A DNA stretch of 64,000 nt from Nocardioides agri (GTDB taxonomy: Bacteria > Actinomycetota > Actinomycetes > Propionibacteriales > Nocardioidaceae). The notes under the pieces are model-generated. The model was not told the DNA's origin. It saw only the letters and a program-made list of their open reading frames with translations, and made no database searches. The position numbers and the translations under genes are program-made. The stretch lies in assembly GCF_013778305.1 (NCBI RefSeq), contig NZ_JACEIC010000002.1, positions 248,001-312,000 of the forward strand. Direction: 5' to 3'. Position 1 is the first letter of the stretch. Each line of letters begins with the position of its first letter. Positions 18,862 through 26,717 of the stretch are shown piece after piece.

Positions 18862-19628
18862 CCAAGACAGCGTTGGTCACGGGCGCCGCCCGTGGCATCG
18901 GACGACAGATCGCGGTGAGCCTCGCGAAGGAGGGGTACGCCGTGGCCGTCGTCGACACCGACCTCGACGGCTACCGCGAGTTCGAGGAGGCGGAGTGCTC
19001 CGTCGTCGACGAGCTCGAGGGGTACGGCGTACCCACGATCGCCGTCGAGGCCAGCACCACCGACGTCGCCGCGATGACCGCCCTGGGCGCGCGCATCACC
19101 GCGGAGTGGTCCGGGCTCGACGCGTTGGTGTGCAACGCCGGCGGTGGCTCGGGCGGCTTCGACGAGAACAACGCCGCCGACATCGACCTCGCAGCGTTGG
19201 ACACCGTGCTGCAGCGAAACCTGCACGGCACCATCGTCACCGTGCAGGCGGCCCTGCCGGCCCTGCGCCGCTCGACGAGCGCGACGATCGTCACGATGGG
19301 CTCGGTGACCGGCGTCGTCGCCAACCCCCGCGGCACCTACGCCCACTACGGGATCACCAAGGCGGCGGTCATGCACTACACCCGCTGCCTGGCCAACGAC
19401 CTCGCCCCCGAGGGCATCCGCGTCAACTGCATCGCTCCGGGCCTCATCGCCACTGGTCGCGCCCGCAAGCGGCTCAGCGAGCAGCCCGACCGCGAGAGCT
19501 CGGTCCTGGACCGGATCGGCACGCCCGAGGAGGTGGCCGAGGCCGTTCGCTTCCTCGTCTCCCCCGCCGCGTCGCACATGTCCGGGCAGGTCCTCCAGCT
19601 CTGGCAGCCCGACGTCCACCCCGCCTGA
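18858..19628 (+). CDS. short-chain dehydrogenase/reductase
   Basis: A 256-residue SDR: TGAARGIG cofactor motif, CNAGGGSGG in place of NNAG, Ser in TMGSVTG and Tyr-Lys in HYGITKAA. It is the third SDR of the locus. The substrate is unknown, but co-transcription with two thiolases suggests a hydroxyacyl-CoA or ring alcohol of the same pathway. Confidence 0.87.
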   Translation: MTKTALVTGAARGIGRQIAVSLAKEGYAVAVVDTDLDGYREFEEAECSVVDELEGYGVPTIAVEASTTDVAAMTALGARITAEWSGLDALVCNAGGGSGGFDENNAADIDLAALDTVLQRNLHGTIVTVQAALPALRRSTSATIVTMGSVTGVVANPRGTYAHYGITKAAVMHYTRCLANDLAPEGIRVNCIAPGLIATGRARKRLSEQPDRESSVLDRIGTPEEVAEAVRFLVSPAASHMSGQVLQLWQPDVHPA

Positions 19629-19653
19629 CCCCACGACAGAAGGTCCTCCCTCC

Positions 19654-20457
19654 ATGCCCTCGACGTACGACTTCCAGCTGCTCGAGACCTCCTTCGAGGA
19701 CGGCGTCCTCGAGGTCCGGCTCAACCGGCCCGACGACTTCAACGCCATCAACCACGACCTGCACTGGGAGCTGATCAGCCTGTGGCGGGAGATCCGCCGC
19801 GACCACGACGTACGAGCCGTGGTGCTCACCGGCAACGGCAAGGCGTTCTCGGCCGGTGGGAACCTCAAGGGTCCCCGGATGCAGGCAGGCCCTGAGCTCG
19901 ACGCCTTCTTCCAGGACGCGCGGTCCATCATCGTGGACCTGCTCGAGGTGCCCCAGCCGGTCGTCGCGGCCATCAACGGTCCAGCCATCGGGCTGGGTGC
20001 CACGCTCGCCCTGCTGTGCGACGTCACGTTCATGTCGCGCACCGCCGTGATCGCCGATCCGCACGTCAACGTCGGCGTGGTGGCCGGTGACGGCGGCGTG
20101 ATCGCGTGGCCCTGGCTGGTCGGGATGTCGCGGACGAAGGAGTACCTCTTCACCGGCGACCGGCTCTCCGCGCAGGAGGCCGAGCGGATCGGTCTGGTCA
20201 ACCACGCCGTCGAGCCAGAGGACCTGCTCGCGTCGGCCCACGCCTTCGCCCGTCGCGTCGCCGACGCTCCCCTGCTCGCGGTCCAGGGCACGAAGGCGGT
20301 GCTCAACACGATCCTGCGCGACACGGCGAACCTGGTGCTCGACAGCGCTCTGACGAAGGAGAAGGAGACCTTCGCGAACGGCGACCACGCCCGGGCCGTC
20401 GAGGCGTTCCTCGCGCAGCGCGAGCTGGCGAAGCAGAGCCAGGCAGAGGGGAAGTGA
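19654..20457 (+). CDS. enoyl-CoA hydratase/isomerase (crotonase) family protein
   Basis: A 267-residue crotonase. The oxyanion-hole stretch INGPAIGLGATLALLCDV is intact. The first catalytic Glu position is His (DPHVNVGVVAGDGG), followed by an Asp as in isomerases; the second Glu (RTKEYLFTG) is kept. It could be an isomerase or atypical hydratase. It overlaps the downstream CoA ligase start (GTGA). Confidence 0.87.
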   Translation: MPSTYDFQLLETSFEDGVLEVRLNRPDDFNAINHDLHWELISLWREIRRDHDVRAVVLTGNGKAFSAGGNLKGPRMQAGPELDAFFQDARSIIVDLLEVPQPVVAAINGPAIGLGATLALLCDVTFMSRTAVIADPHVNVGVVAGDGGVIAWPWLVGMSRTKEYLFTGDRLSAQEAERIGLVNHAVEPEDLLASAHAFARRVADAPLLAVQGTKAVLNTILRDTANLVLDSALTKEKETFANGDHARAVEAFLAQRELAKQSQAEGK

Positions 20458-22247
20458 GCCGGGTGTCCGACATGATGTCGCTGGCCGAGGTCGTCGAGGC
20501 GCCGAGCCTGTGTGCCGTCTTCCAGGCCACCGTGGCCGCCTGTCCCAACGTGGTGGCGCTGCGCAGGTGGGAGGACGGCCACGAGATCACGTGGGGTGAG
20601 TACGGCGAGCGGGTCCGGCGGATCGCCGCAGGCCTGGCCACCCTCGGCGTCCGTCGTGGCGACACGGTCGCGATCATGCTCACCAACCGCCCCGAGTTCC
20701 ACCTGGTCGACGCCGCGGTCATGCACCTGGGCGCGACCGCGTTCTCGATCTACAACACGTTCACGGCCGAGCAGGTCGCCTCGCTCTTCGACAGCGCCGG
20801 CAACCGGGTCGCCATCTGCGAGCAGCGGTTCGCGGACACGATCCGCCAGGCGACCGCACACCACCCGCTCGAGCACATCGTGTGCGTGGACGCCAGCGTG
20901 TCCGACCTCCTCTCGCTCGACGCGCTCGTCGAGTCCGCCGATCCGGCGTTCGACTTCGAGGCGACGTGGCGCGCGGTCGACCGCGAGGACCTGGTGGCGC
21001 TGATCTACACCTCCGGGACGACGGGCGACCCCAAGGGGGTCGAGCTGACGCACGCGAACCTGCTGTTCGCGGTCGCCGCGAAGGCGGAGCAGCAGCGGGA
21101 GTTCACCCAGGAGGTGGACGAGGAGCGAGTGATCTCCTACCTCCCGGACGCCAACCTCGCGAACCGGTTCGCCGCGCACTACGTCCCGATGGTCACGGCG
21201 ACGACGGTCACCGACGTCGCGGACGGTCGCTCCGTCCTGCGCGCGTTCGCCGACGTCCACCCGACGACCTTCATGGGCGTGCCGATGATCTGGTACAAGC
21301 TCAAGGCCCTCCTCGAGGGCGAGCTCGCATCGGCCGGCGGGCAGCACGCGCTCGAGACCGGCCTGCGGAAGGCACGTCTGGAGCTCGCCGGTGAGCCGGT
21401 GCCCGTCGACCTGGCGGAGGAGTACGCCGAGGTCGACGCGGCCGTGCTCGCTGCCGCGCGCGCCAGGCTCGGCGTCGACGCGCTCGTGTTCGCGACCTCG
21501 GGGGGCGCGCCGATCGCGCCGGAGACGCTGGAGTTCCTCCTCGCGGTCGGCGTCCGCGTCTGCGAGGTCTATGGGCTGACCGAGAGCGCCGCCTCCGGCA
21601 TCGGCAACCACCCGGACCGGATCCGGATCGGCACCGTCGGACAGCCACGGGGCGGCGTGGAGGCGCAACTCGCGGAGGACGGCGAGCTGCTTCTCCGCAG
21701 CCGCGGCGTGATGCGCGGCTACCGCAACGACCCGGAGAAGACCGCCGCCACCATCGACGCGGACGGGTGGCTGCACACCGGAGACATCGCCACGATCGAC
21801 GCCGACGGGTACGTCCGGATCGTCGACCGCAAGAAGGACATGATCATCAACTCCTCGGGCAAGAACCTGGCGCCCACGAACATCGAGAACGCCGTCAAGC
21901 TGGCCTCTCCCCTCCTGAGCTCCGTGGTCGCGGTCGGAGAGGGGCGGCCGCACATCGCCGCGCTGCTGGTGCTCGACCGCGAGCAGGCGGAGGCGTTCGC
22001 CGAGCAGCACGGGATCGACGACCGCCGCCCCGAGGCCCTGGCGCGCGATCCGCAGGTCCTGGCCGCGGTCGCCGAGGGCGTCAGGCGGGGGAACGAGCGC
22101 CTCTCCCGGGTCGAGCAGGTGCGAGCGCACACCGTGCTCCCGACATACTGGGACGCGAACGGCGACGAGCTGACCGCCACCACCAAGGTGCGCCGCAAGC
22201 TCGTCAACGAGAAGTACGCCGCCGAGATCGAGTCGCTCTACGCCTGA
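20454..22247 (+). CDS. long-chain fatty-acid CoA ligase (AMP-forming), FadD15-like
   Basis: A 597-residue adenylate-forming ligase of the long-chain type. Motifs: LIYTSGTTGDPKG, EVYGLTESA, GWLHTGDIA, and DRKKDMIINSSGKNLAP. The C-terminus (TKVRRKLVNEKY) carries the usual basic end. The GTG start at 20454 overlaps the crotonase stop. Its last ten bases overlap the end of the convergent TetR gene. Confidence 0.9.
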   Translation: MSRVSDMMSLAEVVEAPSLCAVFQATVAACPNVVALRRWEDGHEITWGEYGERVRRIAAGLATLGVRRGDTVAIMLTNRPEFHLVDAAVMHLGATAFSIYNTFTAEQVASLFDSAGNRVAICEQRFADTIRQATAHHPLEHIVCVDASVSDLLSLDALVESADPAFDFEATWRAVDREDLVALIYTSGTTGDPKGVELTHANLLFAVAAKAEQQREFTQEVDEERVISYLPDANLANRFAAHYVPMVTATTVTDVADGRSVLRAFADVHPTTFMGVPMIWYKLKALLEGELASAGGQHALETGLRKARLELAGEPVPVDLAEEYAEVDAAVLAAARARLGVDALVFATSGGAPIAPETLEFLLAVGVRVCEVYGLTESAASGIGNHPDRIRIGTVGQPRGGVEAQLAEDGELLLRSRGVMRGYRNDPEKTAATIDADGWLHTGDIATIDADGYVRIVDRKKDMIINSSGKNLAPTNIENAVKLASPLLSSVVAVGEGRPHIAALLVLDREQAEAFAEQHGIDDRRPEALARDPQVLAAVAEGVRRGNERLSRVEQVRAHTVLPTYWDANGDELTATTKVRRKLVNEKYAAEIESLYA

Positions 22248-23416
22248 TCCAGGCCGACCATGGCCCGCCCCAGGGCCAGGAGTGCCTGTTCGGAGGTCGT
22301 CGGGTCGGCGGGGAGGTGCTTGCGCAGCATGTTCATCACCGACTGCGTGGTGCGCACCAGCGCCTCGGCCTCCGCAGCCGACCGGTCCCCGCGGACCTGC
22401 GCGAGCAGGGCGACCCACTCGTTGACGTAGTCCTGCTGGATGCGCCGGATCGGAGCGCGCTCCTCCTCGGGCACGTTGACCACCTCGGTCGCGAGGGCAC
22501 CCAGCGCGTCGCCGTGCGCGACGTTGATGCGGGCGAACGACGCCAGGGTCAGCTCGAGCGCCTCCCCCGGCTCATCCGTGCTCCCCAGCGCCGCCGCGAG
22601 GTCGAAGTAGAGCGCCTCGAGGCAGCGCATGATGATCGCGACCAGGATGGCGGTCTTGCCCGGGAAGTGGTGGTAGAGGGTCGGGCCGGAGATGCCCGCG
22701 GCCGCGCCGATGTCGTCCATCCCGACCGCCTGGAACCCGCGCGCGGCGAAGAGCTCGACCGCCGAGACCAGCGCCGCCTCGCGGCGCGACGCCGGGAGCA
22801 GGTGACCGCGGCCGGTGGCAGCGGTCCAGCGGACGTCGTCAGGCACGAGGGGCCCGCGCACCGCCGTGACCGCCGTGGCGGCCTCGGCCATCAGCGCGGC
22901 TGCCCGGTCGCGGTCGAGCTTCGGCCACTCGAACGCACGGCCGCTGCTGATCACGCCGTGGGTGGCCCAGGTGATGATCGTCTGGTCACGATCGCTCAGC
23001 TCGGGACGGGCGTCGGCGATCGCCTGGCGCAGCGGCTGGAGCGCCGCGTCGTACCGGCGGCCCAGCGCGTCGCGCTGCGGAGGCTCCAGGAACATCTGGT
23101 TGCGCTCCCACAGCGCGTCCGCGCGGTTCGGGCGCAGGTTGGTGCGCGCCGCGTCTGCGAGCAGCTCGGCGACCCCGCGGCCGGGGTCACGGTACGACGT
23201 CTCCAGCTGCTCGATCTCCCGCTCGATCGCGGCCACGAGCAGCTCGTGCTTGCCACGGAAGTGGCGGTAGAGCGCCGGCCCCGTGATGCCGACGTCGCCG
23301 GCGATGTCGGCGATCGAGGCGTCGTGGTAGCCACGCCGTTCGAACTGCTTGGCCGCCGCGGTGACGATGAGCTGCTTGCGGTTGCGCGGCCTGCGCTGGA
23401 CCTCCGTGTCCGGCAT
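22238..23416 (-). CDS. TetR-family regulator with two tandem TetR modules
   Basis: A 392-residue protein that contains two TetR HTH domains. The first is at about residues 14-60 (FERRGYHDASIADIAGDVGI, then ALYRHFRGKHELL) and the second at about residues 210-257 (LFAARGFQAVGMDDIGAAAG, then TLYHHFPGKTAIL), each followed by a helical ligand-type region. The usual TetR length is about 200, so this is a fusion of two complete repressors. It is the only regulator in the locus and is the best candidate to bind motifs A-D. A sequence near its own promoter (GGTTCAC at about 23455) matches only one half of the motif. Confidence 0.88.
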   Translation of the reverse strand: MPDTEVQRRPRNRKQLIVTAAAKQFERRGYHDASIADIAGDVGITGPALYRHFRGKHELLVAAIEREIEQLETSYRDPGRGVAELLADAARTNLRPNRADALWERNQMFLEPPQRDALGRRYDAALQPLRQAIADARPELSDRDQTIITWATHGVISSGRAFEWPKLDRDRAAALMAEAATAVTAVRGPLVPDDVRWTAATGRGHLLPASRREAALVSAVELFAARGFQAVGMDDIGAAAGISGPTLYHHFPGKTAILVAIIMRCLEALYFDLAAALGSTDEPGEALELTLASFARINVAHGDALGALATEVVNVPEEERAPIRRIQQDYVNEWVALLAQVRGDRSAAEAEALVRTTQSVMNMLRKHLPADPTTSEQALLALGRAMVGLDQA

Positions 23417-23475
23417 CCATCGTCCTCTCGTCCCGTCGGGCGCCTGATGCTATCGGTTCACGGCCTCCCGGCGAC

Positions 23476-24813
23476 TCAGGCGAGGACCTCCGCGGCGGCA
23501 CGCCGGCCGGACCGGATGGCGCCGTCCATGTACCCGTTCCACACCTCGGCCGACTCCGCGCCGGCCCAGTGGATGCGCCCGACCGGCGCAGCGAGGGCAC
23601 GTCCGTACTGCGTCCACACGCCCGCGCCGAGACGGCCGCCGTAGCAGCCGCGGCTGTACTCGTCGGCCGACCAGTCCTTCTCGACGTACTCCAGCGGCTC
23701 GGCGGCCTGGGGGCCGAAGTAGCGCACGAGGCAGTCGACGGCGAGCTTCTCCCGCTCGGCCGGCGACTTCTCGCTCAGCGGCCGGGCGTGGGCGCCCTCG
23801 AAGAACCCGAGCAGGACACCGTGGTCGGTGCCCGGCGGGGTGTTGTCGATGACGACGGCGAGCGGGTCCTGCGTGCTGAAGGCCTGGCCGCTGAGGCCGG
23901 CCTCCCGCCAGAAGGGCCGTTCGTAGACGACCTGGACCTTGATGACGCTGCCCATCGGCACCTGCTGCGTCAGGCCGTCGCGCGCCGCCGGCAGCGGCGG
24001 CTCGTAGCGCAGCCGCCCGGCGAGGGTGGGCGGCAGCGTGACGATCACGTGCTCGGCGGTGACCTCACCACCGTCGTACGCCACGCGCACGCCGGAGTCG
24101 TCGTGCCGGATCGTGTGGACGCGCACGCCCAGCCGGACGGCGTCGCCGAGGTCCTCCGCCATCCGCTCCGAGATCCGGTGGGAGCCACCGAGCACCCGGC
24201 TCTCCTGCGCGCCGCCTCGGATGCCCATCAGCATGCCGAGCGATCCGGCCGACTTCACGTAGAAGAGGAAGTGCAGGAGCGAGAGCTCCGAGGTCTCGGC
24301 GCTGAAGATCGTGGGCACGAGCACCCGCAGGTACTGCAGCGCCTCGTCGTCCTCGACATCGGCCACCAGCCACGACTCGAAGGTCATCGAGTCCCAGACC
24401 TCGGCCTCTCCGGTCAGCCACGGCGACGACAGCGACACCGTCGACGCCATCTGGTCGAGGCGGTCGATGACGGCGGCGAGCGCGGCGCCGCCGGTCGCGG
24501 AGATCGTGGGGGCCTCCTGGAGCCGGTGGCTCTCCGAGCCCTGGAGGACGGTGACCCGCTGGCCCTCGTCGTACTGCGGGAAGGTCTCCAGACCCAGCTC
24601 CTCGATCAGCGCGAGCACCTCGGTCTGGCTGCCACCGACCCACTGGCCGCCCATCTCGAGCACGCCGGCCCGGGTGACGGCGTGGTCGGTGCGCCCGCCG
24701 ACGCGGTCCCGGGCCTCGAGGACGACGATCCGCTTCCCCGCGGCGGTGAGATCCCGGGCCGCTGCCAGGCCGGCCAGGCCGGCTCCCACCACCACGACGT
24801 CGTACTCCGGCAT
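23476..24813 (-). CDS. flavin monoamine oxidase family protein
   Basis: A 445-residue FAD amine oxidase. The N-terminal dinucleotide motif VVVVGAGLAGLAAARDL and the following EARDRVGGRT are diagnostic; the C-terminal end has RIHWAGAESAEVWNGYMDGA, the FAD-contacting segment of the family. It would oxidise a primary or secondary amine to the imine/aldehyde. Its start is divergent from the sulfatase, with motif D between them, so both may respond to the same signal as the beta-oxidation genes. Covalent FAD was not assumed. Confidence 0.87.
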   Translation of the reverse strand: MPEYDVVVVGAGLAGLAAARDLTAAGKRIVVLEARDRVGGRTDHAVTRAGVLEMGGQWVGGSQTEVLALIEELGLETFPQYDEGQRVTVLQGSESHRLQEAPTISATGGAALAAVIDRLDQMASTVSLSSPWLTGEAEVWDSMTFESWLVADVEDDEALQYLRVLVPTIFSAETSELSLLHFLFYVKSAGSLGMLMGIRGGAQESRVLGGSHRISERMAEDLGDAVRLGVRVHTIRHDDSGVRVAYDGGEVTAEHVIVTLPPTLAGRLRYEPPLPAARDGLTQQVPMGSVIKVQVVYERPFWREAGLSGQAFSTQDPLAVVIDNTPPGTDHGVLLGFFEGAHARPLSEKSPAEREKLAVDCLVRYFGPQAAEPLEYVEKDWSADEYSRGCYGGRLGAGVWTQYGRALAAPVGRIHWAGAESAEVWNGYMDGAIRSGRRAAAEVLA

Positions 24814-24848
24814 GCCTGCATCCTCTCGAAGTCACTTGGTTACTCTTG

Positions 24849-24864
24849 CCTAACGGTTACTAAC
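24849..24864 (+). promoter_or_regulatory. operator-like motif D (amine oxidase/sulfatase intergenic)
   Basis: CCTAACGGTTACTAAC matches the CTAAC-N4-rTtcAC pattern and contains the near-palindrome TAAC-G-GTTA. It lies in the 92-bp gap between the divergent amine oxidase (start 24813) and sulfatase (start 24906). No certain -35/-10 pair could be assigned here. Confidence 0.45.
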
Positions 24865-24905
24865 ATAGGATGCCAGAACACGCTGCCGAAAGCGAGGAGA
24901 TCTCC

Positions 24906-26282
24906 ATGGCACACCAACCCAACATTCTCTTCTTCCACGTCGACAACCTCGGTTTCGGCGAGCTCAGCTGCTATGCCGCCGGCTCCTTCCGGGGTGCCAC
25001 CACTGCCAGGATCGACGCCTTCGCCGCCGAGGGCTTCCGGCTGACGAACTACTGCCCGGAGTCGCAGTGCACGCCGACCAGGTCCGCGCTGCTCACCGGC
25101 CGGCACGCCATCCGGTCGGGCACGCACACGGTGCCGATCGGGGTCGAGGGCGGCTGGGGCCTGGTCGCGTGGGAGAAGACCCTCGGCGAGCTGCTCGACG
25201 ACGCGGGCTACCGGTGCGCGACCTACGGCAAGTGGCACGTGGGCGAAGGACCCGGTCGGTGGCCGACGGACCGCGGGTTCGAGGAGTGGTACGGCCACCC
25301 GCGGACCTACGACGAGGCGCTGTGGCCCGACGACCCGTGGTACGACCCGGAGCGCGACCCGGTGAGCACCATGGTGCACATCAAGCGGGGCGACGACGAC
25401 GTCACTCCGGGCGACGCGCTGGACCTCGACGTACGACGCGACTGCGACCTGGAGTACCTCGACCGGGCGGAGGCGTTCGTGCGCAGCGCCGTCGAGACCG
25501 AGGACCCGTTCTTCCTCTACTTCAACCACTCCCTGATGCACTTCCCCGTGATCCCCCGCGCGGAGTTCCGCGGGCGCAGCGGCCAGGGCGAGTGGGCCGA
25601 CTCCCTGCTCGAGCTCGATGCCGACTTCGGGCGACTGCTCGACCTCCTCGACGAGCTCGGGATCGCCGACGACACCGTCGTCGTCTTCGCCGGCGACAAC
25701 GGGCCGGAGGACTTCCTGCCGTGGCGCGGCTCTCCTGGCTTCTGGCGGGGCTCGTACTTCGCCGGCGGCGAGGGCAACCTGCGCACGCCCTGCATCGTGC
25801 GCTGGCCCGAGCGCGTCCCCGCGGGTCGCACGAGCGACGAGATCATGCACGTCACCGACTGGTTCACCACGCTGCTCGCAGCCGCCGGGGTCGCGGTGCC
25901 TGACGACAGGGTGATCGACGGCGCCGACCAGCTCGACTGGCTGACCGGAGGGACGGAGTCCTCAGCGCGCGACGGCTACCTCTACTGGATGGGGTCCGAG
26001 CTCTACGGCGTGAAGTGGCGCAACTTCAAGCTCGTCCAGGTGGAGCAGGAGAGCCAGCTGGACGCTCCAGCACGACTGGCGACCCCGCGCCTGGTGAACC
26101 TGACCGTCGACCCCCACGAGCGGGAGCCGGTCAACTACCCCTACCTGCACACCTGGGTGGCCACGCACGTCAACCGGCTCGTGCAGGGGTTCCGCAGGAG
26201 CGTGCGGGAGGAGCCGATGATCCCGGTCGGCGCGCCGCTCGACCACGTGCCCACCCGCCGAGAACAAGGAATGAGCCGATGA
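24906..26282 (+). CDS. sulfatase (arylsulfatase-type, formylglycine dependent)
   Basis: A 458-residue type I sulfatase. Cys55 in CTPTRSALLTGR is the residue converted to formylglycine (C-x-P-x-R motif). Metal-site residues are in HVDNLGFG near residue 12 and VFAGDNGPED; YGKWHVGEG supplies the conserved Lys/His. No signal peptide is visible, so it acts on an intracellular sulfate ester. The ATG at 24906 with GAGGAG six bases upstream is preferred over an ATG at 24870 that touches the promoter. A sulfated substrate may enter through the Liv importer, which is speculative. Confidence 0.9.
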   Translation: MAHQPNILFFHVDNLGFGELSCYAAGSFRGATTARIDAFAAEGFRLTNYCPESQCTPTRSALLTGRHAIRSGTHTVPIGVEGGWGLVAWEKTLGELLDDAGYRCATYGKWHVGEGPGRWPTDRGFEEWYGHPRTYDEALWPDDPWYDPERDPVSTMVHIKRGDDDVTPGDALDLDVRRDCDLEYLDRAEAFVRSAVETEDPFFLYFNHSLMHFPVIPRAEFRGRSGQGEWADSLLELDADFGRLLDLLDELGIADDTVVVFAGDNGPEDFLPWRGSPGFWRGSYFAGGEGNLRTPCIVRWPERVPAGRTSDEIMHVTDWFTTLLAAAGVAVPDDRVIDGADQLDWLTGGTESSARDGYLYWMGSELYGVKWRNFKLVQVEQESQLDAPARLATPRLVNLTVDPHEREPVNYPYLHTWVATHVNRLVQGFRRSVREEPMIPVGAPLDHVPTRREQGMSR

Positions 26283-26593
26283 GCGAGACGATGACGACCC
26301 GCGGTTGCCCGTGCCAGAGGTCGACGCGAACCGGCCCCTGGATCGTGTCGACCGCCCACCGCTCCCAGGTCTTGGTCGGGTTCGACCTGGTGTGGGTCCC
26401 GCACGGACTGAGACACGCACGCCAGATCGGGTCCACGACCACGGCCTGCGGCCAGCCGGCCCACCTCTGGAGGAACTTCCACGAGATGGCGTTCGTGCCC
26501 GGCGCAGCGCAGACGTGCCGAGCGTGTGCCGAGCGGGTTCTCGCCAGTCGGTCGGAGCACCGTGACCGAAGGCCGTCCGGCGTGCTGTCCTGA
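26279..26593 (+). CDS. small Cys-rich protein coupled to the sulfatase
   Basis: A 104-residue protein of unknown function whose ATG overlaps the sulfatase stop (ATGA). It has a CPC pair near residue 10, a single Cys in TTTACGQPAHLW, and a CRAC pair at about residue 84, an arrangement that could bind zinc. The pattern ACGxPA-W-x2-F ... CRAC resembles small hypothetical proteins common in actinobacteria. Codon use is like its neighbours, supporting translation. A role with the sulfatase is inferred from coupling only. Confidence 0.6.
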   Translation: MSETMTTRGCPCQRSTRTGPWIVSTAHRSQVLVGFDLVWVPHGLRHARQIGSTTTACGQPAHLWRNFHEMAFVPGAAQTCRACAERVLASRSEHRDRRPSGVLS

Positions 26594-26717
26594 GCCCAGG
26601 CAGCGCCCGCCCGAAGGGTGGTGTGGGCCAGGTCACACTGGCTAGCCTGCCAACATACGCGGTCGCCGGGAGGGCTTCCGCCTACTCGGGTCGGTGGTCG
26701 TGGTGGTCCCAGAGCGA

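Noticed and set aside
18795-22418. Long antisense open frame (about 1200 codons) opposite the SDR, crotonase, ligase genes
   Set aside because: Arginine- and glycine-rich shadow of strongly GC-biased genes; no domain, and the opposite strand has clear families.
23445-23462. Partial match (GGTTCAC) to the CTAAC motif upstream of the TetR gene
   Set aside because: Only one half is present; too weak for an autoregulatory operator.
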